DNA from: Lophius americanus
Lineage: Eukaryota; Chordata; Actinopteri; Lophiiformes; Lophiidae
NCBI GenBank assembly: GCA_037951165.1
Contig: JBBDHG010000015.1
Location: 7,048,501 to 7,112,500 of the forward strand
Length of the DNA: 64,000 nt
Direction of reading: 5' to 3'
A program made the position numbers and the translations under genes. The notes under the pieces were generated by a model. The model saw only the letters and a program-made list of their open reading frames with translations. It did no database searches and was not told the origin of the DNA. Shown here piece after piece: positions 10,834-22,997 of the stretch (its first letter is position 1; every line of letters starts with the position of its first letter).

Positions 10834-12387
10834 ATAAGCCCAACTTATCAAAAATAATGTTTGTGTAACCCATGTCAGACATCAAGCCTATAAACCCATG
10901 TATTTGATTTAACTAATTGAACGTCATTCCCATAGAGTGGCACTGTAACACTCACTGTTGACAAAGTAGGAAGTCCAAAACAGCTGAAGCAGACACCAAT
11001 TCCTGTATAAGTGAAGGTGTTACCAATCACTTCCTCTTGACTTGGAACATGAACATGAACATGAACATGAACCCGGTAATTGTGGCATGGGAAATGTGTA
11101 ACTGATGGAGCTAAAACCAATCGGGAATGAAACTGTGGAATTTTTGATGAGTTTGTGCTTTCGGTTATATGTTAATATTAAAGGCAAATGCTAATGCTAA
11201 GCAATAAGCTAGGTGCTAAAGACTAATTGACTGGTCTAAGTGGGTAACTAATGGTTATTGTATTGTTTATGCAAGCGTATATTCAAAGTTGTGAAGCATT
11301 AACTACTAACAGTAATTAAGGTAAAGTTAAGATGCTCTGAGTAATGAGTAATATGAGATCTCATGTATTTTATTGTGAATTACTGTCTGCATTATTGGTG
11401 TAGATTGTTTTTTTTGCTGAACCCAGATGTCCAGATAAATAAACTCTTGTCATGACGAGCCAAGCCCAATAACCAACCTCTACCAGCCTTCAACCTTTAA
11501 AGAAGACAACTGATGCCCATTACCCATCGGAGAACAGATAAGATAATCACAACACACGAGCTCGATCACAGTTAGCAGTGGATTACTGTTCTTCCCATTC
11601 TGGATAAAGGCCGTCAGTGTTTTTCCCTACACTGGGAACAACGTGTAACTCTGAACTATTAAGTTCCAAATTGGACTGAACTTTATGTTTCTGTTAAAGA
11701 GCACATTTTTGTTTCTTGGAATGTGTGTTCATTATCAGAGCTGTGTAAATATGTATATAAATGTTCACTTAGGGTGTTTTAAATAAGGGCAATAAATAAC
11801 AAGATTCTTCACCTTGAATTCTGTAAGTTCCTCAAGGCTCCTCCCGGACTTAGATAGATCTTAGATAGATGTGTTAGTGTCAATTTGTTGTGACTAGTCC
11901 AAATCATGAGGAACACTATACTTGCAACCCCCAAAGTCTAAACATATATATATACTTTACCACTTTGGAAATTCTAGGGGGGAAGATTATTTGTGTTTCT
12001 ATTAATAAGCTTTTCAGCATCCCATCCCCACACCCAAATTAGAATGTGTCCACTCTCAAGGGGAGGAGAAACTGAACCCCAGTAACAAATATTATTTTTT
12101 CCATATTACAGAAGAACTAATGTTTGGGTTATCTTGCCTATGAAGTTCGAACTGCAGTTCTCAAAGAGTACATACTTTTGACACGTTAAGGACACGGTAG
12201 TCTCTTGGATAGGTGAGATGAAGGGCAATCTTAAACTCTACCAATACATGCCACCAAATTGAACATACTGAATATTTAAGGAAGTGGACATAAATGCCCT
12301 AAAAAAGGAGTGAGTAAACTTAACAAAGTCACGTAATTGATTGCTTACGTAAATCTTAGATTCTTTCAAATCAGTAATTATGATCCA

Positions 12388-12391
<4 letters not shown>
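10834..12391. other. Unassigned AT-rich DNA with a small hexamer repeat
   Basis: GAACAT is repeated about four and a half times at 11044-11071. No gene was recognised. The stretch 11420-11800 is somewhat richer in GC and contains an AATAAA but shows no convincing LTR or exon features. Confidence 0.4.

Positions 12392-12426
<35 letters not shown>
12392..12426. repeat. (TA)n microsatellite
   Basis: About 17 TA units. It grades directly into the longer TGTA-rich minisatellite. Confidence 0.95.
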
Positions 12427-12429
<3 letters not shown>

Positions 12430-12990
12430 TATATATGTATATATTATGTGTATATACAGTATGAATATGGCTATACTGTATGTATAAACAGTATTTATAT
12501 GTCTATACTATATGTATATACAGTATATATATGTCTTTAATGTATGTATATGTGTGTGTATATACTGTATGCTTGTGTATTTGTATATACTGTATGTGTA
12601 TATGAATGTGTGTATATTGTATGTATGTATGTGTATATGCATATACTGTATTTATGTGTATGTACTGTATGTATGTGTATGTACTGTTTGTATGTGTATG
12701 TACCGTATGTACGTTTGTATGTGTATATACTGTATGTATGTGTGTATGCTGTATGTATGTGTGTATGCTCTATATATGTGTGTATACTGTATTTACTGTA
12801 TGTATGTGTGTATACTGTGTATACTGCATGTATATGTATATTGTGTGTATACTGTATGTATACTTTATGTATATGTATACTTTATGTATATGTATACTGT
12901 ATGTATATGTGTATATGTATACTGTATGTATGCAGTGTGTGTGTATGTGTAAACCGTGTACGTTTGTGTGTTTGTACACAGTGTTTGTGT
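12427..12990. repeat. TGTA-rich minisatellite, about 19-bp period
   Basis: Diverged tandem units resemble TACTGTATGTATGTGTATG, with variants ending TGTGTG or TATATG, over roughly 560 bp. The clearest run is 12655-12800. Stops are scarce in all three plus frames because the unit lacks them, so long frames rich in Tyr, Val, Cys and Met appear; they are artefacts. Confidence 0.9.
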
Positions 12991-13355
12991 GTGTGTGACA
13001 ATAATACAATAGAGAATCAACAACATTTATCCATATTTGAAACTTTGGAGTCCCTAGAAACAAAATTCCATCATAATAAAACAGATTTTCATTAAATAGA
13101 AGCGATCTGTGAGAATTTAACTCCTAGATTTTGAAAACATTTAAATATTATATGATATAACGTATTTCTGGACTACGGGTATTGTTTACTGGAATTTAAT
13201 GCTTTGGGGTTGTGTTTCCTGTGGGTTTAAATTTGATTAGATTTACAGTGTACTGGTGTTTTCAGGCCACCCTGCTGGGTAAGGTGTTGTCCAGTGATAA
13301 CTAAAGACCTTTGCTGTAAGTCTCTCTTTATCTCTCTCTGATTATGTCCTGTCAG

Positions 13356-13546
13356 TGCTCGACGAGACACCTTGCCAGTGTGATTATCCCCGCAAACCAG
13401 AGTTACAGGAGGTGTTACTGTGTGTGTTTGTAGGCAGGATAACTGAAAAACTTTTGTACAGGTTTCAAGAAAAGGCAGGCCCCTTGGAGATGAGTTTGCG
13501 ATTATATTTTGAAGCTTATCTGGCTAAGTGGTGTGATAAATTTTGA
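13356..13546 (+). CDS. Candidate exon, unrecognised product
   Basis: A strong acceptor precedes it: a long CT-rich tract (CTCTCTTTATCTCTCTCTG) ending TGTCAG at 13355. The open frame reads LDETPCQCDYPRKPELQEVL and continues to a TGA at 13544-13546 (AYLAKWCDKF). It could be a last coding exon, or it could splice out earlier: GTAGGC near 13429 and GTTTCA near 13460 are weak donors. The segment starts in phase 1 (one base owed by an upstream exon). No family was recognised. The acceptor is the main evidence. Confidence 0.2.
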
Positions 13547-15072
13547 TGTTTGATCATGAAACAGGAAGTTATGTTTTAACAATCAAAGCTCCCATCTGTT
13601 CCAACATTCACAAGTTGGCTAAGAATAACGACCTGAAGACATCCTAATATTTCAGTTCAGCTACACTCATAGCTCCAGGTGCACATTTTTTTCTTGCAAG
13701 AACTTCTTCTATTAGGGAAGAAGCGCTGAGTGAGAAATATTTTCTGTGCTCAATAAATCCATTTATGTGTTTAGTTTATCAGCATAAACACAATGATAAT
13801 CTTTTTTTGTGTGATTCTATTTCATTCCTTTTTCTTAAGCTTATTCATTTTTGGGTTTTGGTGGCAGCAGGCCAGGAGGGGTGAACAGATGCCCTGTCTC
13901 CAGCAACACTCTCCTGCTCTTCCTAAGTGTTTACAGGCCAGATGAGATATGAAGTCTTCAAACCAGTTCTGGGTCTACCACTGTGTCTCTCCTCAGTTGG
14001 ACATGCTCGGAAAACCTCACAAAGGAGGTGCCATGGAGCCATCCCAATCAGATAGATCCAAACTTCTTGAACCTGCTATGAGCTCATTGCTGATGTCCAA
14101 GCTCCACACCATTTCTGTAAAACGTGAAGAGGCGATGGTATGAGTTGATTTTATCTTCGACCTCATTCTTTCGGTATCTACCCCAAGCTCATTACCATAG
14201 GCGAGGGTTAAAATGCAGATGGCCTGGGAAATTGAGATCTTTATATTGCCACTCTGCTCTTTTCAGTACAATAGACATAAACAATACCTGCATTACTGCT
14301 GAAGCTATACCAAATGGCTGCTTCATTAACCCATCACTGGAGAACAAAACCCTAAGTCACTAAAGATCCTGAATTGTGTGGTTACCCCAAAGTTGTTGGT
14401 CTACTGTATTTCCTCTTAGTTGGACATGGTTGGATAACCTCCAGCCTACCAAACCTGGCTTCAACCACTTCCTTGCCCCAAACCCAGAGAGCAAAGTCCC
14501 CCCTTTTTTGGTTTAGAACCTTGGCTTCAGATTTAAAGGTTCTCACTCTCATACAACCTTCATCACACCCCTCTGCAACTTACTTAGGCACGCCGGAGAG
14601 AATGGAATGTGTAGCCAACAAAACATGATCTGTTAGAAGATGAACTTTTCTTTATTTAATTAATTGAACTACGCATTATTTTGATAACTTTTTTAGTATA
14701 AGCCTCATGTCATATTGATCTCAAATTGGATCAAAATAGCCTTGAGTAAGCTTAATATGTATATTGTGAGATTTCATCCGATGGTGTTGCTGTGGTAGTT
14801 AGACAAATGTTGACGTTTTGCAATTAAAAGAGGAACTGTAATGCCAGTAGTAATGTAGTAATGCCAGATTGCAATAAAACAGTTTTGGGAAGGTACTCCC
14901 TGGAGAAGGGAACAGTTTATTAGATTTTAAAGCTTACCAAAGGATTTAAGCGTCTCACAATCAGATTAATCTCTCCATATTTCACAGTATGGATCTTGTC
15001 TTGTCTGTCTGTTGCTGGCACACCAGTAGAAATTCTTCTTTTTTTTTCATCCGGCAATGATATGTTTACCAG
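13547..15072. other. Unassigned DNA
   Basis: No repeat or gene was recognised. Frames at 13949-14143, 14124-14363 and 14374-14628 overlap one another and lack motifs or splice sites. Confidence 0.4.
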
Positions 15073-15159
15073 AGCTGCAGAAGAATCAATGGCGTAGGTT
15101 ACTTATAGCAGTATGGACCATCCTGCGGGGCCACTATGCCATCATCTTTGTCTCTGAAA
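15073..15159 (+). CDS. Candidate internal exon, unrecognised product
   Basis: A T-rich tract (CTTCTTTTTTTTTCATCC) leads to CAG acceptors at 15072 or 15080. The segment ends at a near-perfect donor, GAAA followed by GTAAGT. It is open only in the frame reading LQKNQWRRLLIAVWTILRGH, then YAIIFVSE, which combines a basic segment and a hydrophobic stretch. It starts and ends in phase 1, so its 3' end could join 19438-19507 without breaking the frame. I do not recognise the protein, and a chance arrangement is possible. Confidence 0.25.
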
Positions 15160-15724
15160 GTAAGTTTTGTTGCAACTACATAAGTAATTGAAGGCCACTT
15201 GACTGAAACTATTAAAGCAGAGGTGACAAGCGTAGGATTACATAAAGTGTTCTTGAACCATCCTAAGTAAAACATGTGGTCTCACTGTTTGCCATTCAGT
15301 TCGACAGTGTGGCACCAGTGTGTAGCTCATAAATCTTCTGGCATATTATTTGGCCTTGCAGAGAAAAGTTTAGCCTTGGTATGGTCTCAGTGACTAGGGA
15401 TTTATTGAAAGCTGCATCCAAAACTTCTCCATGCTAAAATCACAGCAGAGAAAATGCAGCATCTAGAAATTTGTGGAAAACCCACACAAGCGGTACTCAT
15501 TATAGGGGATCAAGCATATAGAAGAATATTGGTGTGAAAAAGAAAATATATTTTATTAATTTCAGAATTAAATAACAGATCGCAAAAAAACCAAACAGTT
15601 CAGTTACTAGATGTCCGCACAACACAATATTATGAAGCAAGAATTCAAATGTACTTTTTAGTTCCTCTACTTCTTGTTTTATGGTTGACAGACAGCTTTT
15701 GGTGCATTGACTCAATGTTTACCC
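15160..15724. other. Unassigned DNA
   Basis: Nothing beyond short meaningless frames. Confidence 0.4.
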
Positions 15725-15955
15725 TTTTATCGTACACAGTAGAACAATGTTAAATTAGTTCTCTGCTTTAGGCCCATTCCGGAGGAGCAGTCGGCAACCA
15801 CTGTGATGAAGCACCTGAGGAGCATATCGGCGTTCAGGGTCTTGCTCAAGGATCTTATAACATGTAGACAAAAGGGATGTCCGGGTATCGAACCCAAAAC
15901 CACCAACCTTCTGATCGGTGGATTATTTTTCCTGAGATACCATCCACCTATCTGC
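15725..15955 (-). mobile_element. tRNA-derived SINE, copy 3
   Basis: On the minus strand an A-box-like ATGGTATCTCAGG (15943-15931) precedes a B box, GGGTTCGATACC (15895-15884). Downstream come CTTGAGCAAGACCCTGAAC and TGCAGAGAACTAATTTAAC, and a tail ending GTACGATAAAAGGG, the same order as the copy at 20745. It is well diverged. Confidence 0.65.
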
Positions 15956-17399
15956 ATACAAGTGCTGACCAGAATATAGAGTTAAGATTCGTTCACGCTG
16001 AGCATGACACGATTACATACATAGATGCTGTTTATTCTGTCAAATAAATGCTCTATATTTGATTATCAAATAAATAACTGTTTCATGTTTAAGTTATTTT
16101 TTCCTGAAAAAGTACATAAATAATTTGATCTATTTTTAACACTTAAAATATGATTTGATGTTCGGTTAACTCGTATGCTAACTCGTATGCGAAAGTAAAA
16201 ATGAGCAAACTCAGTTTGCTTGTACTTTGAGACATTTTGTATTTTATTTCCTGTTCACGTCCTGTATTGATTTATTTCACTGTGTTCATTGACAATATAT
16301 TTCTCGCAGCATTTAAAGGACATTATATGGTGTCATCGGATGTGTTCAAGGCGACATTGAATGGTGATTAAGAGATGCTAAGACCTGGAGTTTGAAGACC
16401 TGCCATGCAAAGAAATACTGTAAACGCTCATTTCAGAGAACTGGGCGTTTATTTGTCCGTGTCCAACCATGGTAACGCTGTGAGCCCAGACATGACAACA
16501 TTTGATTTTTAGACGTGTCCTTTCACGACAGATACTAAGCACCAGGTGTGTTTTATTGGGTCATATTTGATAAAAGAGTGAACAAGTGGAGACAAGACAT
16601 TTGTAGACAGGGTTTTGTATACTCAGTTTGCTTGTTTAAGTGAAACATGTAATTCAAGATATATTCCCACAACATAAGCAGAGTGGAAAATTGTGTTACT
16701 TCTGATGTGAACGCATCATCACAATCTACAGTAAAAAAAAGACATACCCAGATGTCACTGGAAGGACTAAACATTTAATTTGTTCTTTGAATGATTTGGG
16801 ATCCCTAGAATGATTTGAAAAGTGTTGCTTGAGGGAGGGAAATCTTGAATACACTTCTCAGCATTCTCCCACCATGACCAAAACCCAAATCGTCGTAGAA
16901 CTGGTCCAATAAGAGCATACAGTATGTATAAGCATAACTTAAACATCAATGATATGGACAAACTAAATAACTTATCCATATTACATAACTTTAAAGTAAA
17001 ATTTAAATATGAAGACAATCAGTTTCCCCACTTCAGAAATACGGTTTAGATGTATAAATGAAAAAGTTTTCGGCTTTCTTTCCGAGTACTCCAGCTAGAA
17101 TAGTCAAGATTCTCAAAAGGTCTATCGATATAACTGAGATCAGAGTGTGACTTTAACATGCGTAAACACAAAGTGACTTGAAAAATCCTGATACTTATTG
17201 GGATATTGGTGTCCATAACATGACAATATATTTGAAATTTCAGAAATGAATGTAAACATGAAAACATAAAATTTTTATCAAAGGTGGTGACGCAAGTTAG
17301 CACCCAGGAAATATCAACACAGATTATACAATCGAGACAATGAATATTTGGCAAGACTCTCTCACTTTCCTCTCAAGAAAATCAATCAGTGTTTCTTCA
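15956..17399. other. Unassigned AT-rich DNA
   Basis: A 12-bp direct duplication (TAACTCGTATGC twice) lies at about 16168-16191. Several 70-100 codon minus-strand frames (for example 16767-17018 and 17046-17354) carry no recognised motif. No splice-bracketed exon was noticed. Confidence 0.4.
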
Positions 17400-17650
17400 A
17401 TGCAGAGAGCTGTAATCTAAACTGACCATTATGTCTGAGGTATTATCGCAGCGGGCATCGTTGTAATATTATTTCTGCAGAGAAGCCCACATATCTCCTA
17501 CTCTGATCAATGCCTGTTACGTATTCAGTCAAAAGCATGTGTCTACTCCACTCACGGCACGTAGCAATTACAAATGGCTGCCAGTGATTTGAAAGCAGCA
17601 AGAGCTTTTGTGGCAGCTGCTGCAAATGGATTCATTCTTAAGCTTGAATT
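17400..17650. promoter_or_regulatory. Candidate conserved non-coding element
   Basis: A non-repetitive block of balanced composition, unlike its AT-rich flanks, with homeodomain-like cores (GCAATTACAAATGGC, CTTGAATTAATGG) and several paired CAGC/GCTG words. It has no useful open frame and matches no repeat I know. The call is from texture only. Confidence 0.2.
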
Positions 17651-18069
17651 AATGGATACAGCGGCTCAGTAGTCATTATGTTTTGTGTTTTTTTTGCATT
17701 ATAATAATCACCTCCTGTGAGTTGAATCCAGAGATATATTTGGTAGACACTGATGGTGGTCTTTAATCCTTCACAGGGTTAACAACCTGTCAGAGAATTA
17801 ATTCCACCTGTGACTTTTTGCTGCATGTCATCTTTCCATTTCCTATCTACACTTCTAAAAAAACAAGTTTATCCAAGTGTGCTATAAGTATACTTCTTTT
17901 AAACTAAAAATTAAGAGCATATCAGTACAATATACTGTAATGTTATTTACTTACAAGAGATATACTTGACTCAATTATACTACAGCTGGTATACACTGAA
18001 AAGTATACAGAAAAGTATTAAGTTTGATAGTGGTGGTAGTAGTATTAGTTATTTTAATACTCTTCCAAC

Positions 18070-18232
18070 TGAAAGATTTGCAGGTCAGCGGTTGAGCCCA
18101 GCGGTCTACATGATGTAGGGCCCTTAGCAAGACCCTGAACCGAAATATATCCTGAGCACTTCAGAGGATCTGCACACTGCATTATGCTGTGTATTACTAA
18201 ATGTGATTAATAAAGGATACACTATTAGTAAT
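18070..18232 (+). mobile_element. tRNA-derived SINE, copy 4
   Basis: A decayed B-box region (GCGGTTGAGCCCAGCGGTC) is followed by CTTAGCAAGACCCTGAACC and the family tail GTGATTAATAAAGGATAC. It is inserted in the AGTATACTT-rich element. Confidence 0.6.
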
Positions 18233-18249
18233 AAATCTTAGATGTAATG

Positions 18250-18375
18250 CAGATCTATCGAAACTTTATTCATCCTGAGGGAAATTCAATTGTCCAATAG
18301 CATCTATACAGATTCACATAGTATTTAGGACAGGCAAAAAATGTAATAATAGTAATAGTGCAAAAGCGGTAATAC
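18250..18375. mobile_element. Retroelement tail fragment (TTTATTCATCCTGAGGGAAA type)
   Basis: AACTTTATTCATCCTGAGGG followed by AAATTCAATTGTCCAATAGC matches a motif found at the 3' ends of many fish retroelement copies (a TTTATT ... GGGAAATTCAATTG core). Only about 100 bp is recognisable. The family is not assignable from this alone. Confidence 0.4.
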
Positions 18376-18949
18376 AATGAATTGATGCAAAAACTGTTTA
18401 GCAATAGTGCAATCATGGGTTCAACAATACAATTAATGAATGAATGATTGTTATGTACTTAAAGTTCGGTACCCTCATACTTGAAGTATAATTATAAGTT
18501 TTGTTTTTCGTAATCTGAGTGTGGGCCAATTTGGTCCCAGAAAGTATGATAATAACACTCTAGAAAGGCATACAGTTGGTAAATTAACATTAGTTAACTT
18601 ATAGTATAAAGTACTTGGAAATTACACTTATCTTTGCTTAAAGATACTTTTAAAACTGAACGAAAGGTGTACTTCTTTTTCATGAGGCTCTCCAAAGCCT
18701 GTCTTGTCAATAAAACTTATGCCCCCACCCAAAAAAATAAAAAACACAAACTGGGACAGCAAAACTTAAAAGGTCAGTAAGACAGTTCACTGGATGATTA
18801 ACAAGCCAACATTGTAGGCATACAGAATCATAATAAACTTAAAATACGTAGAATATATAAGTCAACTGAAGATCATAATGCAAATGTCAAGCAGAAAGCT
18901 ACTCAGTATTAAACACACAAAATATAAACCCATGTGTTTGATTTTGGCA

Positions 18950-19270
18950 GCCACTGATTGTGAAGTAGGGAAAGACTTAATCTGAGCTGACAGGTGGGCT
19001 CATTTGGCCGTCACCTGGTCTGGATCGTGCCTCAGAGCGCTGAGAGGGACATGCTTCTGTTTAGCCGTACCATTTTATAAACCTTGAAACTGGAGGCCTG
19101 TTGTTTTTTGATATCTCAGCTCTAATAAAACCTATGGGGTTATTTTGCAGCCCACAGGATGTTAGCCAACCACAGAGCAAAGGTTTAATACCCGTCAAAA
19201 ATGCTATGTCATTATAAAGATCTCTGTTGATGAACAGAAGCAGGAAGCGGTCAGTGCAAATGGCTCTATA
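18950..19270. promoter_or_regulatory. Candidate conserved non-coding element
   Basis: A non-repetitive block of mixed composition just upstream of the exon candidate at 19438. It contains TCTAATAAAACC, TTGATTTCTAATTAACAGCC and several CAGAGC/GCTCTG words. No repeat match and no sustained frame were seen. Inference from composition only. Confidence 0.18.
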
Positions 19271-19437
19271 CAAACATGACTTGATTTCTAATTAACAGCC
19301 TGGAAACAGTCAGTTGCTGTTTTTGCTACGTGCTGAGCCTTTCTGTATGGACAGTGTGTTTCTCAGTGCAGTTGATGTTTTTCTGTTATTTGTTTTTGTC
19401 TATTTGCATTTGTTTGCATCTCCCTGCGTCTCTACAG

Positions 19438-19507
19438 TGCATGGATACAGACACAGGATGGTTGTAGTCGATGGTTTGATGGGCAGAGAGGAGCATCCTG
19501 ATTCCAG
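19438..19507 (+). CDS. Candidate internal exon, unrecognised product
   Basis: A good acceptor precedes it (GCATCTCCCTGCGTCTCTACAG, CT-rich) and a good donor follows (TTCCAG then GTAGGA). Of three frames only one is open, reading HGYRHRMVVVDGLMGREEHP then DS. The exon is 70 nt, entered in phase 1 and left in phase 2. That fits a preceding exon ending in phase 1, such as 15073-15159, and a following exon such as 37347-37417, which supplies one base to complete an Arg codon. Product and family are unknown. Confidence 0.3.
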
Positions 19508-20744
19508 GTAGGACAGATTCATGAGACAGAAACAAAAAACAAAACTATGCTGTTGTCGCTAGCAGCAAGTGCATGTCCCGGAGAAAATTCTCAATCTTCT
19601 GCGTGGTACGAGAACTTGAAAGATATTTTTTGTAAAAAAAAAAAAAAACTTAAAAAAAAACCTCCCCTTAGTGAGTAAAATATAAACAATTATAGTAATA
19701 TATGTTATTTACAAAAAAGATCACTTGAGTCAATTCAAGTCAAATGCACCAAATTTGGACTAAATCACAACAGCAGTTACAAAATTATTATTATGAATAC
19801 ATAGCCGACCTTTCCAAAAATGAATCCAGTTCTTTCTCACACTAAGGTCCACGGCGGTGTACTTTGAAATTGAAATGGAGATTGATGATTATAGACCCTA
19901 CTTTTTAGCGATATTATAAAATAAAAGTATTTATATATCCACTTCACCTAATCTAAGTTTACCAAGAATAGAATGGCAGAGGGAAGACGTTTTCAAAAAA
20001 TGGAACTCTACCAACTTCAATGGTACAGTGGTAGTCTTTAAAAGCCAATCAAAGAATCTTGAAGGGAGGCAAGAACAGTGGTGATATGATACCTACAACT
20101 GGTCCTCCTTAGAATCTGTCCATTCGCATTCTGCACCAGCATAAGCCAAGCAACTCAGGGTTGACTGAGGCATCTGAACCGTCGGTTGCTTTAATCAAAG
20201 CATCAGAAGACAAAGGCATATATAAAGGTTTCTGACTATAGGTTTTAAGTTTGTTGCTTTAATTCATTCATCTTCATTTACCCTAAGTCTGCTACTTGCT
20301 CTCCATGTTTACATTCTAAGGTTGAACTCACACTACAGAGATTTTAAAATCGTACAAATACTTAAATCACTCCATTTAGTTGTACATTTCTATTTTCTAA
20401 TGTCTTTCTATCTAATTATAATGTGAAAGACCACCACAATAAACTAATGTATGTAAAACCCAGCAGTGTTTCCTTCCTATGCACCATCAAAATCTCTTTG
20501 ATCGACTGACAAAAGTATAATAGAAATCCAAAACCTCCTCATTGATACAGTGAGCTCCAGCAGTTACAACATGTTACCTTATTTCGCCTGAGAAAGGAGC
20601 TCCACAGCAAACTCAACATAGAGCCTTGTTCATTTTTATTTGATTTTTTCTTCACATAAATCTGCCAGAATAGCAGGAAACAAATCGTAGCAGCAGCTCC
20701 TGATTGATCTTCTGAATCATCATCTCTGATCTCCATATCATCCT
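19508..20744. other. Unassigned AT-rich DNA
   Basis: Poly-A runs lie at about 19632-19660. No repeat or gene was recognised. Confidence 0.4.
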
Positions 20745-20990
20745 TACGTTGCAGTAACTCAGTGGCAGGAGTGACTGCTTCCCTATAGGAAGATCAGAAG
20801 GTAGCTGGTTCAAATCCCACAAGAGTCTACTTTTCATAGGGTCCTTGAGCAGGACCCTGAAACCCTGGGTGCTTCAAAGGGGCTGCTCACTGATCCCACA
20901 GGAATGGGCCAAATGCAGAGAAATAGTTTCACTATGTTGAACTGTGTATTGCTGTATTTGATCAATAAAGGATTTATTATTATATGATGA
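20745..20990 (+). mobile_element. tRNA-derived SINE, copy 5 (best preserved)
   Basis: The A box TAACTCAGTGGC (20755-20766) is followed 40 nt later by the B box GGTTCAAATCCC (20807-20818), a canonical polymerase III internal promoter. The body contains CCTTGAGCAGGACCCTGAAA and GCTTCAAAGGGGCTGCTCAC, then AATGCAGAGAAATAGTTTC and the tail TTGATCAATAAAGG, ending in ATT repeats. It is the reference copy for the five found here. It has no protein-coding role and relies on a LINE partner for retrotransposition. Confidence 0.8.
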
Positions 20991-21539
20991 AGCATTATAT
21001 AAGATTTAGCTTATTTAGGTTTCGGTAGACATTCTCTGCTTCCGTGCAGATGTTTTTATGCATTTCTCCAGCTGCACCATCTGACCAGCAAGATTGATAG
21101 GAAATTTAATGAGCTCACAGAAGATGTACTTTCCTCTACGAACACAAAATGTCTTTGTCCAACATCGCGTAAATCAATGAAAATAGATAATTCACTTCCA
21201 TTTAAAACTTTCATGCTCCAGAAGAGATTCTAATGACCCCAAAACTTTTGACAGATTTAACATTTTTATGCTCATTACAGCTGGCTCTATGTGATCAGGA
21301 ACATTAAAGTGGGTTTTACTGTCACCTTGAAGGGATAAAACATTTATGATAATTTCTTATAATATTTAAGGTATTTTAATGTCGTATATCATCTTTGCAA
21401 TTGTTTTTTTCTTGACAAAAAGTGGGCAAGACCTGGAACTTTTATCCGAGTCTCTGATCCAGTTAATGATAGGCATGGAAAGGATGTCATGACACAGCCC
21501 AGCAGACAAGTGTCCTGTAAGAGGGGCTCAGACCTGCCA

Positions 21540-21872
21540 CTCTGCTCGTTGCAGATGATTTGATTCTGTTGTTGCCATAAAGTAGCATCCATTCCATAAA
21601 TTGATATTATTGTTGTGAAATGTTGTTGCTGCTCCTGTTGCTTCCTTGGTATTGCCTGAATGTTGTGTCATTGCCGCAGTGTCATTATTGACATGAATTG
21701 ATATTGTAATGAAAAATGGTGTCATCATCATAAAGTCACATGGTTGTGACTAAAATAATGCTGTTCCCATGAAGTTGCATCGTTGGCTTTTATTGATATT
21801 GTTAATGTAATCTGGTGTCGTCATTGCAAAGTGTTATTTTCCCCCTACTTTTTGAATTGATAAATTTTTGTT
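21540..21872. repeat. Decayed satellite halo, left side
   Basis: Irregular recurrences such as GTTGTTGCCATAAAGTAGCA, TTGATATTATTGTTGTGAAA and TTGATATTGTTAATGTAA echo the 26-bp core unit that follows. Period and phase are lost. It appears to be an old part of the same array. Confidence 0.55.
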
Positions 21873-22804
21873 TGATGTGATATTGTTCTCATAATATCCA
21901 AAGTGATATTGTTCTCATAATGTTCAAAGTGATATTGTTCCCATGATGTATGATGTGATATAGTTCCCATAATGTTTCAAGTGATATTGTTCTCACAATG
22001 TTCAAAGTGATATTGTTCTCATAATGTTCAAAGTGATATTGTTCTCATAATGTTCAAAGTGATATTGTTCCCATAATGTTTGAAATGATATTGTTCTCAT
22101 AATGTTCAAAGTGATATTGTTCTCATAATGTTCAAAGTGATATTGTTCCCATAATGTTTGAAATGATATTGTTCTCATAATGTTTGAAGTGATATTGTTC
22201 CCATAATGTTTGAAATTATATTGTTCACATAATGTTTGAAATGATATTGTTCCCATAAAGTTTGAAGGGATATTGTTCACATAATGTTTGATGTAATATT
22301 GTTCCCATAAAGTTTGAAGGGATATTGTTCATATAATGTTTGATGTAATATTGTTCCCATAATGTTTGGAGTGATATTGTTCTCATCATGTCAGTAAGTG
22401 ATATAGTTCATATAATGTTTGATGTAATATCGATCCCATAATGTTCGAAGTTATATTGTTCTGATAATCTGCACAGTGATATCGTTCCCATAGAGTTTGA
22501 AGGGATATTCTTCATAGAATGTTTGATGTAATATTGTTCCCATAATGTTTGATGTGATATTGTTCCCATAATGTTTGGAGTTATATTGTTCTGATAATCT
22601 GCAAAGTGATATTGTCCTCATAATGTTCAAAGTTATATTGATCCCATAATGTTTGAAGTGTTATTGTTCTTAAACTATTTAAAGTGACATTGTTGTCATA
22701 ATGTTGAAAGTGATACTGTTCCCATAATATTTGAACTAATATCGTTAATTGTTTGAAGTGATAATGCTACTTTAATAATTGAAGTGATATTCTTCCCATA
22801 ACAT
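21873..22804. repeat. 26-bp tandem satellite core array
   Basis: Roughly 34 head-to-tail units of about 26-27 bp with consensus GTGATATTGTTCCCATAATG followed by TTTGAA. The most homogeneous part is 21990-22340. Two subtypes alternate (TTCTCATAATGTTCAAA and TTCCCATAATGTTTGAA), including runs of a two-unit period near 22000-22200. The unit is free of stops in one minus frame, which creates a periodic 92-codon artefact. There are no unique spacers, so this is not a CRISPR array. Confidence 0.95.
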
Positions 22805-22997
22805 AAGGCAACTTGTTAATTTGCATTGTTGCCATAAAGTGGCATTGTTGCCAGAAAGTTTTGTTGTTGCCGTTAAGTGTCATTGTGGTAAAATGTTGTA
22901 GGTGCCTTAAAATGATTTTGCCAGAAAGTGTTATTGATGTTGTTTAGTGATATTGCTGCCAATGAGTGGTGTATTTACCATAAAGGGGTTTTCTTAC
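22805..22997. repeat. Decayed satellite halo, right side of unit A
   Basis: Diverged relatives of the core: CATTGTTGCCATAAAGTGGC, TGTTGCCAGAAAGTT, GTGATATTGCTGCCAATGAG. The array ends at a donor-like site of the minus-strand segment 22998-23095. Confidence 0.6.

Larger units (their letters stand above)
17848..18690. mobile_element. AGTATACTT-rich non-autonomous DNA element, interrupted
   Basis: The outer parts (17848-18065 and 18420-18690) are full of TATACTT/AAGTATA words: GCTATAAGTATACTTC, AGATATACTTGACTC, ACTTGAAGTATAATTA and AGGTGTACTTC. Such words characterise a common fish element of probable hAT type. A SINE (18070) and a LINE or SINE tail (18250) sit in the middle and account for the gap. 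Exact ends and target duplications were not established. Confidence 0.4.

Noticed and set aside
12512..13095. Long Tyr/Val/Cys-rich open frames on the plus strand and a matching His/Thr-rich frame on the minus strand
   Set aside because: They are produced by the TGTA minisatellite, whose unit contains no stop in these frames; composition is purely repeat-driven.
22002..22280. Periodic 92-codon minus-strand frame and a CRISPR-like look of regular 26-bp repeats
   Set aside because: Units are directly adjacent with no unique spacers and no cas genes; this is a eukaryotic tandem satellite, and the frame mirrors its period.
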